A DNA stretch of 64,000 bases from Oscheius dolichura (GCA_932521035.1 OW051497.1:1860001-1924000); one strand, 5' to 3'. Counted from the stretch's first letter, positions 1 to 12,174 are shown. A program made the numbers and translations. Notes: generated by a model from the sequence alone, not told the origin.

Positions 1-459
1 TCCTCTATGTTCTCCTTTCCCGTATAGCTTACTCGTCTTTCAGTATAAGCATTCTGGTCATTAACTAATAACACGAACAGAATTGACATACAAAAGAGCT
101 AAAAATGAAAGAGTATTTTAAACTTTCGAGAAAGAAACGACTTACCCAGATTAAGACAGCCACCCGTAGTACTTTGGACATACTGAGATGTTCGAATGAA
201 AATGACACTGATGTGAAATTTGCTTGAATTAGCCGGATGTGAGGATGCCGAAATGAGCTGTTCCACATAATGTTTGCACAGACGTGTTTCAAATGCGTTG
301 GACTTGGAAGGTGTGAGAATTTAATAGGGCATGGTCCCGTTACTTAATCCATTAACGGCAGAATACACGAGGGATGTGGATAGCTTCTGGGGCTAAAAAA
401 TGCGTGTGTTGACAGATGAAGGGAATTCAAAAGGTTACAAACAGCAGTGAGTTGCTAAA

Positions 460-858
460 TCACCACGTGCTCTTTTGATGAAAACGAAATGCAATACATG
501 CGTTGCCATAGTGGGAAATTGAAATGGAAAAGAACGTCGTGGTAAAAAAAACAGGGTTCAGAACAGCAACATTGACATTTGTTGTATTACATGTAATTTG
601 TATAATACCATGAGCGATCAAAGCAACACTGCCCAACATGGTAAAAACAACGCCATAGAAACATAGTAAACAGCCTATGTAACGAAGAGAACAGTCATTC
701 GCTAATTCCGGGCTCATGTTCCTAAAAACGGGCTTGTTAATCAAACGACAGATGTCCTGAGAAGTTAGTGCAGGCCCATTCAGAAGTGAATTTAGCCCCG
801 ATCGGCTGATTACAACCATGCTTGAGATTTCCTTCATATTTATATCTATAAGGAGCAT
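460..858 (-). CDS. Possible small membrane protein ORF, unrecognised
   Basis: An uninterrupted reading frame of 132 codons starts directly after the ferroportin stop codon on the same strand. It holds one clear hydrophobic stretch around residues 60-88 and a run of T, N and V residues after it. I recognise no family. The tight position behind ferroportin could mean a downstream gene, or the frame could simply lie in the ferroportin 3' untranslated region. No splice sites are needed to keep it open, which gives little extra support. The remaining 459 bases at the left edge show nothing I can support. Confidence 0.25.
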   Translation of the reverse strand: MLLIDINMKEISSMVVISRSGLNSLLNGPALTSQDICRLINKPVFRNMSPELANDCSLRYIGCLLCFYGVVFTMLGSVALIAHGIIQITCNTTNVNVAVLNPVFFTTTFFSISISHYGNACIAFRFHQKSTW

Positions 859-2808
859 TTAAAGCTTTATTATTTTGTCTTCGAAGTCCTCTTCGTCTTC
901 AGAATCGCTACTCCTCAAATGTTGTGACTTTTCCGCGTCAGTCTCCGGGTGCTGAAACGTTTATATCCTTCTTAGCAGAAATATTCTCACCCTCAAGAGG
1001 TAGAGGACATAACAGAAGTACCCAGAGCAAACAAAACAATAGGATATTAGGATGCATATCCCGAAGGTTCTGGGATCGGGCAGAGCAATGACGAGCAGAT
1101 CCTGAAAATTGTGCTTTGCGAATTTCCAGGAGATTTCCACCTTGAGTACAGAGAAGGTTTGGCAGAGAGCGTTGTGAACTCCAAACACTGTGTTCCTCTG
1201 CCTTTCAGCCACCCCAACTTGCATAATGTGGGTTATGCAGAGATCAGCCATCCAGAGACCAAAACGAGCCATTGATATACCTAGAAGCAATTTTGGGAAA
1301 GCTAGTAAATTACCGATTAGGAAGGCAAAAATAGAGTCCATGCTGTTCCCATCAGCTTGGAAATGCTTCCAGTCAATGTGCGAATTGACTTTCGTCGTGG
1401 CATTTCCATTAAAAGAATCTTTGAGCTCATCCCACCACATCTAAAACTACTATTGAGGGTTATTTTTCTTATGAGAGGCCTTGAAGGTCAAGTTGTCAAA
1501 ATATCCTTTCAGATCCATTGGGGAACCAGGAAGCCAGATTGAAATGACAGCTACCATGAGGAACCCTTGTTGGAACTGAAAAACGCTCAATTCCTTTTTG
1601 TGTAAGCCTTACGGTAAGACCTAGAAGACCTGCTTTTCTAACTCCTAATCTCTTTTCAAAGAAGGCATAGGAAAGAGCTCCAGCGATACCCATAGCCGAA
1701 CCGAAGGACCTAAATCCTCCGAGCAAAGCTTCCGGCAGGCCAATGGACTGACTGTAACCTACGGCTAACTGAAAAAGGAGCAAGTTTATCTTTTAGATTA
1801 TTTCTTACCCCATCGAAGCCTAGAACCGTCATGAAAAGAAGAGCCATTCCCAGAGCAGCTAGGAAGATCGTTTGCCGGTAGTAGATTATCATCACTTGAG
1901 GAATAGAGGCAACTGCTTTTCCCATTCTGGAGCAACAGCTCTTTTTCATTGGGAGAACTGAATAAATCTGTCTTTTTAGGATAGGAGAGACCTGACTTGT
2001 AATCTCTTCCACCTCCTTCTGGTCCTGCTTCTTGACGCCGAGATTAGGCTCTCTTTTATAGAGCGCCGTCAAGAAGAAAACTTTACTAGTCATCGAGAGG
2101 AGACTTCCTCCTTGGAAAACAATCAGAGTCCATTTTAGTCCGATTAGAGAGACCAGCCCCTAGAATTGCATCAGAAATGGAAACTCAGTGGTATTACTCC
2201 AACTAGAAGGGGTGAGATAACATTGGCCAATTGGTCAAGGGCTGTCAGAGTAGCATTCAAGTCTGAAACTTGGTTATCCCCCATGGTTTAGTTAACTACC
2301 TGATAAATTGGTCTTAGCGACCACAACTACCCAATCCCTTCCAGTTATGAATTTCTCCGCATTGAGGAAGAGACGATTAATGGCAGAAAATACCATTCCC
2401 AGAATTAGAAAGAAGGTAAAAAGCCATGAACTTGAATCCACAACAAGGCAGCCAAAAAATAGACCGGCAGCGATAATAATACTAAGATTATTTAGAGGAA
2501 CTGCAATGAAAATGGCTGAAAAGGGGCATTATTAAGTAAAAATGAAAGACAAACCTGTTTTACGGGAACAGCTGTCGAAAAATTTGCCTAGCGACCCAGA
2601 GAGGATCATTTGCAGCAGGCCTTCACCTAACTGCTCGATGGAGACCATTCTCATTCCTCCGAGGAGACTCATACAGAGGGAGAGGCCAAAAGACCAGGCT
2701 CGGTCTTCCTAAACTACTAGATCCCCATCCAGAAACCCTTTTACTCACCAAGCATGTTGAGGTATAAGCTGCGTAGAGGTAGAGACTCGATCTGGTAAGT
2801 TTGGCCAT
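859..2808 (-). CDS. Ferroportin-type iron exporter (SLC40 family)
   Basis: Predicted plasma-membrane transporter exporting ferrous iron. Eleven exons join in frame into about 522 residues; human ferroportin has 571. Family blocks are easy to see: an N-terminal SLYLYAAYTSTCLED region (vertebrate FLYLGHWLSTWGDR), a DWVVVVA block, DLNATLTALDQLANVISP (vertebrate NMNATIRRIDQLTNILAP), ALLFMTVLGFDG, WLPGSPMDL, and an ARFGLWMADL...VFGVHNALCQ segment near the end. The last exon (about 859-960) adds a charged acidic tail. One intron (1441-1479) needs a GC donor instead of GT. The start at 2808 is the first ATG in frame with the first conserved block. A large cytosolic loop between the two halves is kept but shorter. 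No broken frame was seen, so the gene looks functional. Orthology among nematode ferroportin paralogues is not resolved. Confidence 0.85.
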
Positions 2809-2848
2809 CAAAATGCGTTATCAGGTTGGCCATCAAAATGCGTTATGC
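2801..2848. repeat. Short tandem duplication at the ferroportin start
   Basis: Two near-identical copies of a roughly 25-base unit (TTGGCCATCAAAATGCGTTA plus a few bases) lie side by side. The first contains the ferroportin start codon on the minus strand, so the duplication puts a second in-register ATG context just upstream of the gene. Confidence 0.8.
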
Positions 2849-3252
2849 CAATATTTAAATCACGTAGTCTTCATGATAGTGCTACTTGTGGCAGAATTGA
2901 CAGATAAGCTCCGAATGTTAATAGAAATTGCACGTAGCCGCAGTGGCGGGCAGCGCTCGGCAACCGCTGCATTATTCAGGAAACTCGTTCTGCCGGGTCA
3001 GTGTTCCATCTACCCTTTGTTTATTCTTCGCTCCGTTATACTTGTATTTCCCCAGACTATTTCTACCGGTTCAAGAAGGTCGCAGAAACTAGAGGACAGA
3101 AAACTTAGCCTTATCACTGCTTATCAGTCCTGGTCGATCAACTTCAGACCCCGGGGAACAATGAAATTAGATCTTTCCAGGATTTATATGCCACTTTATT
3201 TAATCAAATACAAGGAGATCAGTGGAAATTGTCACAGTTATCAAACGACGCT
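2849..3252. other. Intergenic, nothing recognised
   Basis: Spacer upstream of ferroportin and downstream of the next minus-strand gene. An open frame on the plus strand crosses it but shows no family resemblance and no exon structure. I see no repeat or RNA gene here. Confidence 0.5.
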
Positions 3253-3556
3253 TCAGATGTCGAAGTCGATGAATCCGGCCTTGTCGTGCTTCTCGTCGCC
3301 TTCCATGGCATCTTTTTCGAAGGGAAGCTGGTCACAGACACCACACTTCTTCTTCATCAACGTGTGGAAACGCTCCCGCATGTAGTCGATGATGCTCTTC
3401 AAATGGGTGGTTAATCCAGAAAGACACAGGAAAGGATACCTGGCGATAGAACATGAAAGCGACCCAGGTGGAGATAAGGATGATGGTAGATTGGAGCAGG
3501 AGGCAGAGCATCATGGTGTTTTGGAGAAAAGTAGAAGGGCAGTGGCAATCAGTCAT
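3253..3556 (-). CDS. Small single-pass membrane protein, unrecognised
   Basis: Two exons (3440-3556 and 3253-3396) join in phase 0 across a 43-base GT-AG intron to give 86 residues. A short polar N-terminus is followed by a hydrophobic span (about residues 16-36, LCLLLQSTIILISTWVAFMF). A charged cytosolic-type tail follows with KKKCGVCDQ and many acidic residues. Coding quality is supported by the clean splice and by charge alternation in the tail. I do not recognise the family. It is one of several genes of 60-90 residues with the same plan in this window. Confidence 0.6.
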
Positions 3557-4085
3557 CTTAATCGACGAGTTCGTTGAGAATTAGGCTGTTTCAAAGCTAA
3601 AACGGAATGAAAGGATGGGATGATCCAGTTCTACTCTCCAAACGGTTTATAAGGGGAAACAAACAGAAAGATTCTTCTGAAATCCAGAAAGATTTAGTAA
3701 CTTATTAGAGCAGGTTAAAAAAGCTAATTTAGGCCGTCTCAGAGGGTTCACGGCGGAACTCATAGAGGTGAACTTCCCCCATAGTGACCTAGAAGCCCGA
3801 ATTTATATTTTAACCCCTACAATTATTGTTTATTCCCCTGCCTTTTCACCTAATGATCCCGAAATTCGTAGAAACCATTCTCCCCGCACTACAAGATCGG
3901 CTGAACTTAGAGAACGGGACCGCGTGTCATTTTATTTTTACATTTTAATTAATCTTTCCGTTTCGTTTCCAACGGGAGCAGTGATGATGACAAAGGGGTC
4001 TTATCTTTCAGGGATAATTTACAACACGGGGAACAAACTCGATGCAGTCTTATCTTTCTCGAAGAAACCACTGCCTCCTGCCGTT
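3557..4085. other. Intergenic region upstream of the lysozyme gene
   Basis: Holds the divergent upstream regions of the small membrane gene (-) and the lysozyme gene (+). A TTTATAAGGGG motif near 3645 resembles a TATA element but lies far from either start. Nothing else is supported. Confidence 0.4.
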
Positions 4086-4900
4086 ATGCTCCTTGTAACG
4101 GTTGCCGCCCTTTTATTTCTCGGTGCTAATGCCCAACAGGTTTTTATTTTATTTTCTAAAGCGTACAATATCCTTTGTAGTACAGGAAGGCCGTCGATAC
4201 GGACCAAGCATTAACCCAAAATCAGTTCACTTGTCTTAAAAATGCTGGCTATACAGCTGCCTTTGTGAGGACCTATAAACCTGATGGGGAAGGGGCTTTC
4301 GATCAGAATGTCGTCAGCAATGTTAAGAATGCCTTCAGCGGTAGTTTCCCTTATTTAAAGAGTAGGTTCATTAGTTTAGCCGGTGTGTCTACCGAAGTCT
4401 ACATGGAGCCTCAGCCAAACTCTACAAAATGGGGCTTTGATCAGGCGGATGAGGTCCACAAGCAGTTGAAGAAGAACGGAGTCAATGTTAGGAGAATCTG
4501 GCTTATGGTTTGTCAGCATTTTATTTAGCAGTGAGTTAGTTTTAGGTTAAAAATCCCTCCATATGGTCAAATAACCAAATCAACAACTGCGGATTCATTA
4601 ACGACGTCCTTATGAGGAACAGGGTATCCATTTTTGCTAACCAAAGAAGATTTTTTATAGCAAAATGGCTACTCCGTCGGGCTCTACACAAATTCCCAGG
4701 ACTGGAACACCATCACCGGAAACTGGGATCAATCTGGCAGTGATATGGTCCTGTGGTATTGGAATGTGCCCGGATCAGGAAGCAGTGGAGAATCTCCCGC
4801 CAATTTCAACGACTTCCAATCTTTTGGCTCTTTCTCCTCGCCTTTGATTAAACAATACGGAAAGAATGAGCTCATCTGCAGTATTTTCGTCAATGTGTAA
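4086..4900 (+). CDS. Nematode lysozyme (GH25-like, protist-type)
   Basis: Predicted secreted lysozyme-like protein for digestion of or defence against bacteria. Five exons (4086-4139, 4181-4340, 4380-4507, 4546-4623, 4661-4900) join exactly in frame to 219 residues. The first exon is a signal peptide (MLLVTVAALLFLGANAQQ). The mature part follows the family fold: DTDQAL strand, NQFTCLKNAGYTAAFVRTY, VRRIWLMV, NQINNCGFINDVL, SVGLYTNSQDWNTITGNWD, and a MVLWYWNVPGSG block. The acidic D-x-E pair expected after the WL strand in bacterial GH25 enzymes is not present. From memory, many C. elegans lysozymes of this group also deviate there, so loss of activity cannot be assumed. Start chosen because it opens the signal peptide. 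Confidence 0.88.
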
Positions 4901-5550
4901 GTCTTTTTTGACCCGGTTGTGAGAGGGAAGGGGAGCTTTTTGATATCAAGTCGCGGAAGACAAGTGGCGCATTACGACTGCTCTCTAATCAGTTCCTTGG
5001 GGTGCAAAGTAGCTTGACTTTGTTCCGGGCAAAACGATTTTGGTCGCAATTTTGAAAAACGACTGGCAGATATCTGTAAACCTAAACAAGACTATCCTTT
5101 GCATAATGGTCCATAATAAACAATTTTTCAGAGACGTCTACTCCGGCTAGGAAATCCATTAAAAACCACCCAGCTCCAAGAAAATACAATAAACGCTTTC
5201 GATTATCTTGCTATGAGTTCCTCTGTTCATTTCTTTCTTTTTGACCTCCTCCTCGAGCCGACATCTGCCACCTTACACTTGTTGTGATTAATTGTTCAGC
5301 ATGGTCTTTTAGGTTTCGGCCAGTTGCCGGCGCTGGGCGACTTTTTCAATGTCTCGTTTTGGACAACTTCGATCATTGAATTAGCGTTTCTTCCTGGTTT
5401 GCGGACAATCACACTCGAAACTATCCGTCTTGTTCTCTTTCTCAACTCATCAGGATCTCTTTTCCCGCTTCTTTTGAGTGGGGCCCTCTTGGTTTTCCTC
5501 TCACTCCCTTGCATTTCAAACTCTATACTCTGCCTTTTTCATTTAGGGTA
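4901..5550. other. Intergenic, lysozyme 3' end and astacin upstream region
   Basis: About 650 bases between two plus-strand genes. An AATAAA motif lies near 5188. I see no further gene; the open frames here have no recognisable content. Confidence 0.5.
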
Positions 5551-7913
5551 ATGAAATCTCTGCCCTTTTTTCTCCTCCTGTTGGTGTTAGCGGTTTGGTG
5601 TTCCCCGTCAGACAGAGACAGGGACGGCGGAAGGAGTCGAAGTCCCAGTCCTCATCGGCGTGGCCAGTTCCTCCGTGAGCTAACGGACCGCGGAAGGCAA
5701 GGCCTTGAACACGTGAGTACTCCTTTTTCTCTCGAACAGCTGTTTAGTCCTGGCATCATGGGATGGACATTGACAGAAGGAGAAACCGCCTGAGGAAGCT
5801 GGGCAAGCGCCATTTCAAACACCACAAATATGATCCTGAGAAGAAAAAGAAATTTGAGGAAATGAGAAGCGTAGGAGGGAAATTGAAAAGAAAGCCTAAC
5901 GGGATGTTTAGAAAATTGTTCGGGTCACTCCCCATGAGAGGATCAGGGAAGAGGGTGATAATCTGTTCGAGGTCAATGAACTCAGCGGAGTTGCTGATTT
6001 CCTCTTCCAAGGAGATATCAACCTGAGCGAGTGAGATTTTGTCGTCTAGGATTAGATTGTACAACTTTAGTGACCAGCTGCAACATATGGAAGATACAGC
6101 CCCTCCTCTTGATGACAGCGATGACGATGAGCCTTCAACTTCTACCTCTACTTCATCTACCACCTCTTCACCTTCTAATCCGAATGAAGGGAAGAAGATC
6201 AACATCAAGAGGAACAAGCGACAAGCATCTCTCCTGTATCCCAAATGGAAGGACAACACCCTCTATTACTACGTGGACAGCTCGATCAGTGGGTTGCCCT
6301 TTACTTTTCAAAAAGGCAAACACTAGAGGTTAGGGACCCAGAGAGGAAAAGGGGGCAGCAGAGAAAATACCACTGCACCCGTAAAGTCTCGACAGCCACC
6401 GGCCACCCGCTTATTTATACGCGCGACATCTGAACATGTGTGGAGAGGTCCGGCTGTGGGATTTCTATCTCTGTTCTTGTTCTGCTAATTGACCCTTATA
6501 GGGAGGTCCGGAGCCTCCCTGGAGATGTATCCTGCCACTTTCGACCCTCCTTATTTTTCCCATTTTAAAGGTTAATTTCCAGGCGCAAGGAAGAAGGCTT
6601 CCCTCAAGGCGGCTCTCTCCTACCTGTCAGAGAACACCTGTGTGTATTTCGTTGAGGAAAAGACTGCCACAAATAGAGTGAAAGTCTTCAATGGACAGGG
6701 CTGTTATTCCAGTGTTGGAATGAACGGGGGAGAGCAGACCCTTTCTCTGGGAGATGGATGCGAAGTCATTGGAACTGTTGCTCACGAGTAGGCCGAAAGG
6801 GGCACTGACCTCTGTTGTTCAGATTCACCCACGCTCTTGGAGTCTGGCACACGCAAATGAGAAACGACCGTGACAGCTTCATCTACGTCGACTTGACCTA
6901 CGTTGACGTAAGTCTTCTTCTTCAGATTTGAAGGAAGTGTTCCAGGATTCCCGAACACAAAACTTCGTAAAATACAAGCCGACAGATATGAAGAACTACG
7001 TCCCCTACGAGTATGGTGAGTAGACATTAACCTAGAGAGGGTATAAGAAAATTTTAGGAAGCATGATGCACTACTCTGCCAATTCGTAAGCTTTTCTCAG
7101 CCTCTTCCACTTTTCGTAGATTCACCAATGACAAAGATGAGCTCTCGATGATTCCATTTGACCACAAATATGTCTACACAATGGGCAATCGGCAGATCTC
7201 CTTTTATGACTTGAAACTGATCAACGATTTCTATGGCTGTAGTTGTGAGTTTCTTCCTCTTTACTGTGTTCAGGACAATTCAAACCTCTTTGTCCTGTTT
7301 CTTTATAAAAATGTTCAGCCCGTTGTTCTTCCCTTACCTCGGCTCGCTGTGCCAATGGAGGAATTCCCAACCCTCGTGCTTGCTCCAAATGTATCTGTCC
7401 TGTCGGCTACGGAGGAACTCTTTGTGACCAAAGGGTAGGTGCCTGATTCCCATGGAACCAAATTTACAGCCGTCTGGCTGTGGAAAAACATTGACAGCTA
7501 CTGCCAGCTATCAAAGCGAGACCTTTACCTATGGCAATTTGACAGCTGTTGATCTTCGCGATGTCTATTCCACCTGCAATTATTGGATTACGGTAAACCG
7601 TTCTTTTTAATGAGCAAAGGCCTCTAGGCTCCCGCCGGAAAGACGATTAAAGTCAAAATTACTGAAATGCTCAACTCTCAATGTAACTACGGATGTGTTT
7701 ACAATGGAATAGAGATCAAGACTTACGCTGACAAGCTTATTGCCAACCCTAGGTGAGTTCCCAGCATGGAAGAGAGAGGTAGAGAGTTGCTTCAGGTATT
7801 GTTGCCCCGAATTCAACAACGTCGAGCTGACAAGCAGCTTGAATCCGACGCCAGTGATCGGATTCAATCGCTACGCCTATACCAAGTTTACTATTCAGTA
7901 CAAATATGTATAG
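5551..7913 (+). CDS. Astacin zinc metallopeptidase with EGF and CUB-like parts (nas type)
   Basis: Thirteen exons join in frame to 538 residues. Order: signal peptide ([17 protein letters not shown]), a basic then acidic propeptide with an [10 protein letters not shown] block (the family's FxGD inhibitory motif), a Ser/Thr linker, a dibasic cleavage site (KRNKRQ), then the catalytic domain. Zinc site [19 protein letters not shown] matches HExxHxxGxxHxxxRxD, and the Met-turn is SMMHYSA. An EGF module (CANGG...[12 protein letters not shown]) and a CUB-like region with four cysteines follow, ending at a TAG. A poly(A)-type AATAAA follows at 7933. The catalytic residues are intact, so an active secreted protease of the nematode NAS family is likely. 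Intron 6289-6582 is the only long one. The start is the ATG that opens the signal peptide. Confidence 0.9.
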
Positions 7914-8110
7914 TTATTCAAGAAGTATTATTCAATAAATTGAAGCAATTGTAAGTCAAATTAAAAAATGCACGACAATAGGATAAAAAATATGAAAGAT
8001 TTGGAGGAAGGATAGGAGGCAAGAATACATGGAAAGAGGATGAAACAGTTAAAGTTAAATGGCATAAATCCTAGAAAACCTGGGGTGACTAGCGAATTCA
8101 AGATTCAACT

Positions 8111-8412
8111 CTATACGATCTGTGAGCCATCTGATGCTGGAGACACAATAACAGCCGGCGGAGGAGGCGCTTCGTCAGGCAACCTTGGCAGGTAGTGACC
8201 AACCTCTGTGTCTTGGGATGGGCTGACCTTCATCTTCTGAACATTGAGTTCGTGATGGGGATAGAAATTTAGCTTACATTGAGCTGAATGCAACGGATTC
8301 CCAGAAGAATAATCATCAGGGTTAGCGTTCCAAACGGGAGCAGGACGCTCCAAAAGAAATTGACCCAGAATTTTTCTTCGTCCGTGTTTCGTGACAAATC
8401 AAAGAAGTTCAT
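8111..8412 (-). CDS. Small single-pass membrane protein, unrecognised
   Basis: Two exons joined in phase 0 across a 41-base intron give about 85 residues. The N-terminus is charged (MNFFDLSRNTDEEKFW), followed by one hydrophobic span (VLLPFGTLTLMIILLGI) and a proline-rich tail containing LPDEAPPPPAVIV. A degenerate copy of the second exon lies at 12715-12950 in the opposite orientation, which supports this being a real duplicated gene. The family is unknown to me. It is convergent with the astacin gene ending at 7913. Confidence 0.6.
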
Positions 8413-8871
8413 CCTCTGTAGCTGAGAGAAGAAAGAACGCGAACACTAAAGAGGGGGTAAAATTAACTGGGAGATCTGAAAGCGGCAGTCCCCTTTTGAT
8501 GGGGGTGGTTAGAAAAGAATGGAAGAAAGGTGCAAAGATTGTAAATAGCTAATCAGGATCAGAAATAGCTTTTCACTGCCCTTGAACATCAAAAGAGCTA
8601 TTTCAAGGGAATAGGAGTTCAGTATAAACGATATGAATAGAAACTGCTCAAAAAAGAGCGGATATTGTAAAATATTTTCATCGTTCTTTTGAAATTGCAT
8701 GCTTTGCCTCTATTCTAGTCCAAATTTCACGATTGTATACTTCCGTGACTACTTAGCGTGTGTCCGTCTACCTTCTTCAATAAACCCCACGACAATCGAA
8801 ACAATTGCTCTTTTTTGCCCTGCTTGTTCTTTGCTACTTCTAATTTATTCTGATAAAGTAATGTCTTTCAG
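8413..8871. other. Divergent intergenic region between two small membrane genes
   Basis: AT-rich spacer with no recognised gene. It probably carries the promoters of the genes starting at 8412 (-) and 8872 (+). Confidence 0.4.
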
Positions 8872-9163
8872 ATGATGAATTTCATCTCAGACACGAGCCT
8901 TCTCCTGGCCCTGGGGCTTCTCTCCTTGTCTGCTCTCTTCCTAGGAGTTTTTGTGGGCGTTGGAGTGATGTGCATCTCCTTCACCGTTTGTGGTAGCTTC
9001 GATCCAACAGTAGGGCACCTTTCCTTCAAAATGGCACACATTCCAGGTCAGTTGGGAAGAGAGGAACGAGGGAGAATGGACTGTCCTGACGGTGTCGGCT
9101 TTGGAATCCCAAGTGGTCTACAATCCTGACGCTCGAAAAAGCAATAAACTTGTAGATGTTTAG
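8872..9163 (+). CDS. Small single-pass membrane protein, unrecognised
   Basis: The start follows a TCTTTCAG acceptor directly, as for a trans-spliced leader. A first exon encodes a long hydrophobic segment (SLLLALGLLSLSALFLGVFV) and a short cysteine-containing stretch. The best model removes bases from about 9046 to 9110 and ends with VVYNPDARKSNKLVDV and a TAG at 9161, followed at once by AATAAA. The unspliced frame also stays open to 9127, so the 3' end is uncertain. The gene ends only about 160 bases before the next astacin on the same strand, so an operon is possible. Function unknown. Confidence 0.5.
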
Positions 9164-9322
9164 AGAATAAAAGACATGTTAAAGCGTTTTTCTCCAAAAA
9201 ATATTGAGCCGCCCGCCGAGTGTTTCAATGTGCGCGGGGGCTTTTTTCTTTCCCAGGCCTTCTTTTCATTCTTTTCTTAAACTTTGGCCGGAAATCATTC
9301 ACTATCCAGCGCCGCTAGAAGA

Positions 9323-10971
9323 ATGTCGCTTCTCGTTATCTTCTTATTTCTCCCTAGTATCTGCAACGCTGCTTTATACAGGTATCCCAACGTCACACGA
9401 TTAACAATATTCAGCATGCTTAAAAGCGTCTCCGCAACTGCTCATCTTTGGCCTAATAACACTGTTTATTATTTCATTGACGATGCGTCCGATTACAGTA
9501 TGTCTAGTATCTTCAATTCTTTAAAAAATGTTCTAGCTCAAGAACAGAAGGACAAGATTAATCAGGCAGTAAAAGTTATCCAAGATAAGACATGCATTGA
9601 CTTCATTGAAGGGCCGACGACGAACCATGCAATAATCGTAAGTCGTTAAACACTTTGCCCTCTACAGTAACTTCTTAAATGTTTCACTCACAGTCATTAT
9701 CCGGTTTCAGGTGAAGAACAGGTTTGGCTGCACAAGCGCCGTCGGTACAAAGAATCCGGAAAACAATCCGAATATACAACCCCAAGCCCTGTATCTGCAC
9801 TCTTCCTGCTTCGACAGAGTAAGCTGGCGCTCTCTGTAGTTAATTCTGTGATCTGACAGATTGGAACCGCCATTCACGAGTTCATGCACTCGCTTGGACT
9901 GGTTCACATGCATTCGAGGACGGATCGTGATGAATACATCCGGGTGAATTTTGACAACGTATTGGTCAGTTAGAACTTTTGTTTAGACTACGCTCCGTTT
10001 CAGAATGAGACCCTAAATAACTTCCTCAAATCACCTACTCTAAACATAACTCCGTATGATTACACCAGCTATATGCACTATGCATCGAATCTTCAAGGGT
10101 AGGTTTCTCAAGGAGGCGTGGGAATTCTTCCTTCAATGAAACTTTTGTGATGAATTGTGCATTTTAGGACGGTTGATCCGAACGTCTCTGTGATGATTCC
10201 GCTACACAAAGACTATCGGAAGACGCTTGGTGCACTGCAAGGATCCTTCTACGACTTTCATGGCATAAACCTTCTATACAAATGTTACGGTGAGTAAATA
10301 CTCTATCAATATTTTATGAGGGGGAATAATGTTTCATAAAGAATGGTAACTCTGATTTAGACAAGTGCCTGCCGGCTACAGCCGCCAATTGCACCAACGG
10401 TGGTATGCCCCATCCCCGAAATTGTTCCAAATGCCTATGCCCTTCTGGCTTTGCCGGAGACCATTGCGACGAACGGGTATTTTAGTCTATATTTAATATT
10501 CAACCTTTCAGCCTGGCCCATGTGGACAGACTTTCACAGCCACGACCGAGATTGTCCCTATATCCCTGTCATTTGGGAAGGAGAACGACTCATTCACGTA
10601 TTCTGCAGATTCGTGCACCTACTGGTTCCTCAGCCCGCCGAATCACAAGGTGGAGCTCTTCTACAGGGGCGTGAACTTCGTCGGCTCTAATAGGGCTCGC
10701 GACTACCTTATCAAGAAGACCTCATGTACTTCTTATGGCTGGGAATTCAAGACGAATCCTGACCCGAGGCTTGGTGGTCCGATGTAAGTCTATTTCTTCC
10801 GCGTCATTTCACGTGAACTTCAGATTTTGTCATGATAATGACTGGGGCGTGAACCTGGCCAGTGATTTGAACCCCGCCCCTCTCATCTTGTTCCGTCATA
10901 GAGGCCAGCAAATCTATGAATTCCAGTTCGTAGCTCGTCCAATTAAAAACCAGACTATCTCACAGAAATAA
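9323..10971 (+). CDS. Astacin zinc metallopeptidase lacking a visible propeptide (nas type)
   Basis: Ten exons join in frame to 402 residues. A signal peptide (MSLLVIFLFLPSICNA) is followed after only about 13 residues by the start of the catalytic fold (LWPNNTVYYFID). The zinc helix is HEFMHSLGLVHMHSRTDRD and the Met-turn SYMHYAS, both intact. An EGF module (CTNGG...CSKCLCPSGFAGDHC) and a CUB-like region (from GPCGQTFTATTEIVP) complete the protein. Compared with the astacin at 5.5 kb, the roughly 130-residue propeptide with its FxGD block and furin-type site is absent. Either an upstream exon was missed or latency is controlled differently. Same strand as, and close behind, the small membrane gene ending at 9163. 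Confidence 0.87.
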
Positions 10972-10997
10972 CATAAGACTGCTTGAAAATGAAGCTT

Positions 10998-11400
10998 CGA
11001 TGATTTGCCAGCCAATTACGAGTCAAAGAGCAAAAATTTTGTTCATCCAGTGGCATTCCCTCCACTAGGAATGTCTCTCGTCCATGTCACCCTGGGGGGA
11101 ATGATCTGCTATTGTATGAGACACAGGATAGGGGTACAATGCAGCCCAGGGGGTGGGGGTGCCCTGAATTGCCGTTTGCCCCCACCGAGAACAGCAGATC
11201 TGGCCATCGATGATATAGGCCCCTGGGGATTGTCTGCCGATCTTTTATGGGTGCAGACAACAAATCTTTTTCGGCCAGAGTGCCCAGGTTATGCGATGGT
11301 CCTAGGTCAGAGAAGCAGAGGATGTTGAAAAGTGCGGCCCTGCTTGTAAACAGGCGGAGAGGGCCGGCGAGACTTCCTTATTAGAGGGTATATTTTCATA
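10998..11400 (+). repeat. Duplicated hairpin-rich element, copy A
   Basis: About 400 bases closely similar to 12175-12575. The core (about 11145-11320) is almost unchanged between copies, while the flanks have drifted. Within the core CCCAGGGG can pair with CCCCTGGG about 60 bases later, and inside that GTGGGGG pairs with CCCCCAC. Nested stems in the slowest-changing part suggest a structured RNA or a foldback DNA element. An open frame of 107 codons crosses it in both copies. The substitutions do not look biased toward silent sites, so I do not call it a gene. Strand is arbitrary. Confidence 0.6.
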
Positions 11401-12174
11401 CAAATGTTTATTCTTGTTCAAAAGCCACAAATGTGTAACAGTGAGTTACAGACGGGTTTCTTAGCTGGTGGTTTGTGAGCTGGTGGAATTTTGCCGTTCC
11501 ACATCGTGATTAAGATTGTTCCACAGGTATTTTCTTTTCTCAGGCGGGTGTTGAGCCGTTGGTAGTCACAAATGATAGTACAAGGGGAGGGCCTTTTTCC
11601 TGTATGTACTTTCTTTTCCACTGGGCCACCCTAGGCGAAGACTTGGAGAAGATGAGTACCAGTTTAATCCACAACACATTATCTTCTATAAAGAGCAAAT
11701 ATTAATAGTAGAATGTAGAAGCAAGTCAGTAGAATAAAAATATCAGTTGTATAGGAAGATGAAGTGGAACCTTTCCCATTTCGCATTTGTGCCTTTGTCT
11801 GCTAAAATGACAGCTGCAGGGAAGGGGGTTTCTCACGAGGCTATGTAATAGTCTCTCACACGAGCTGGAGACACTAGGGGACCCTCTACCCCGGATCCTC
11901 ACACTGCTCAATAGAAAGGATGACCCGCCGATGGATCGAGACCCCGTAAAGGGTACAGTTCTAGAATTTGGAAGTTATAGAAAGACCGTTTGGCAAAAAG
12001 ATCAAAAGTTGAAGGCGGTGTTCTGGAGTAGAGCTCGACGAGTGAATGCAGCAAAAAGCGAAATCTTCAGATTGACTAGAAAATACGGTGTCTGAATTTT
12101 TTACCCATTTTTTCTTTTCTCCCGAGGATGGACCTTCTGAATAGCCACGACAGACACTGCAGGGGCTTCACGCG

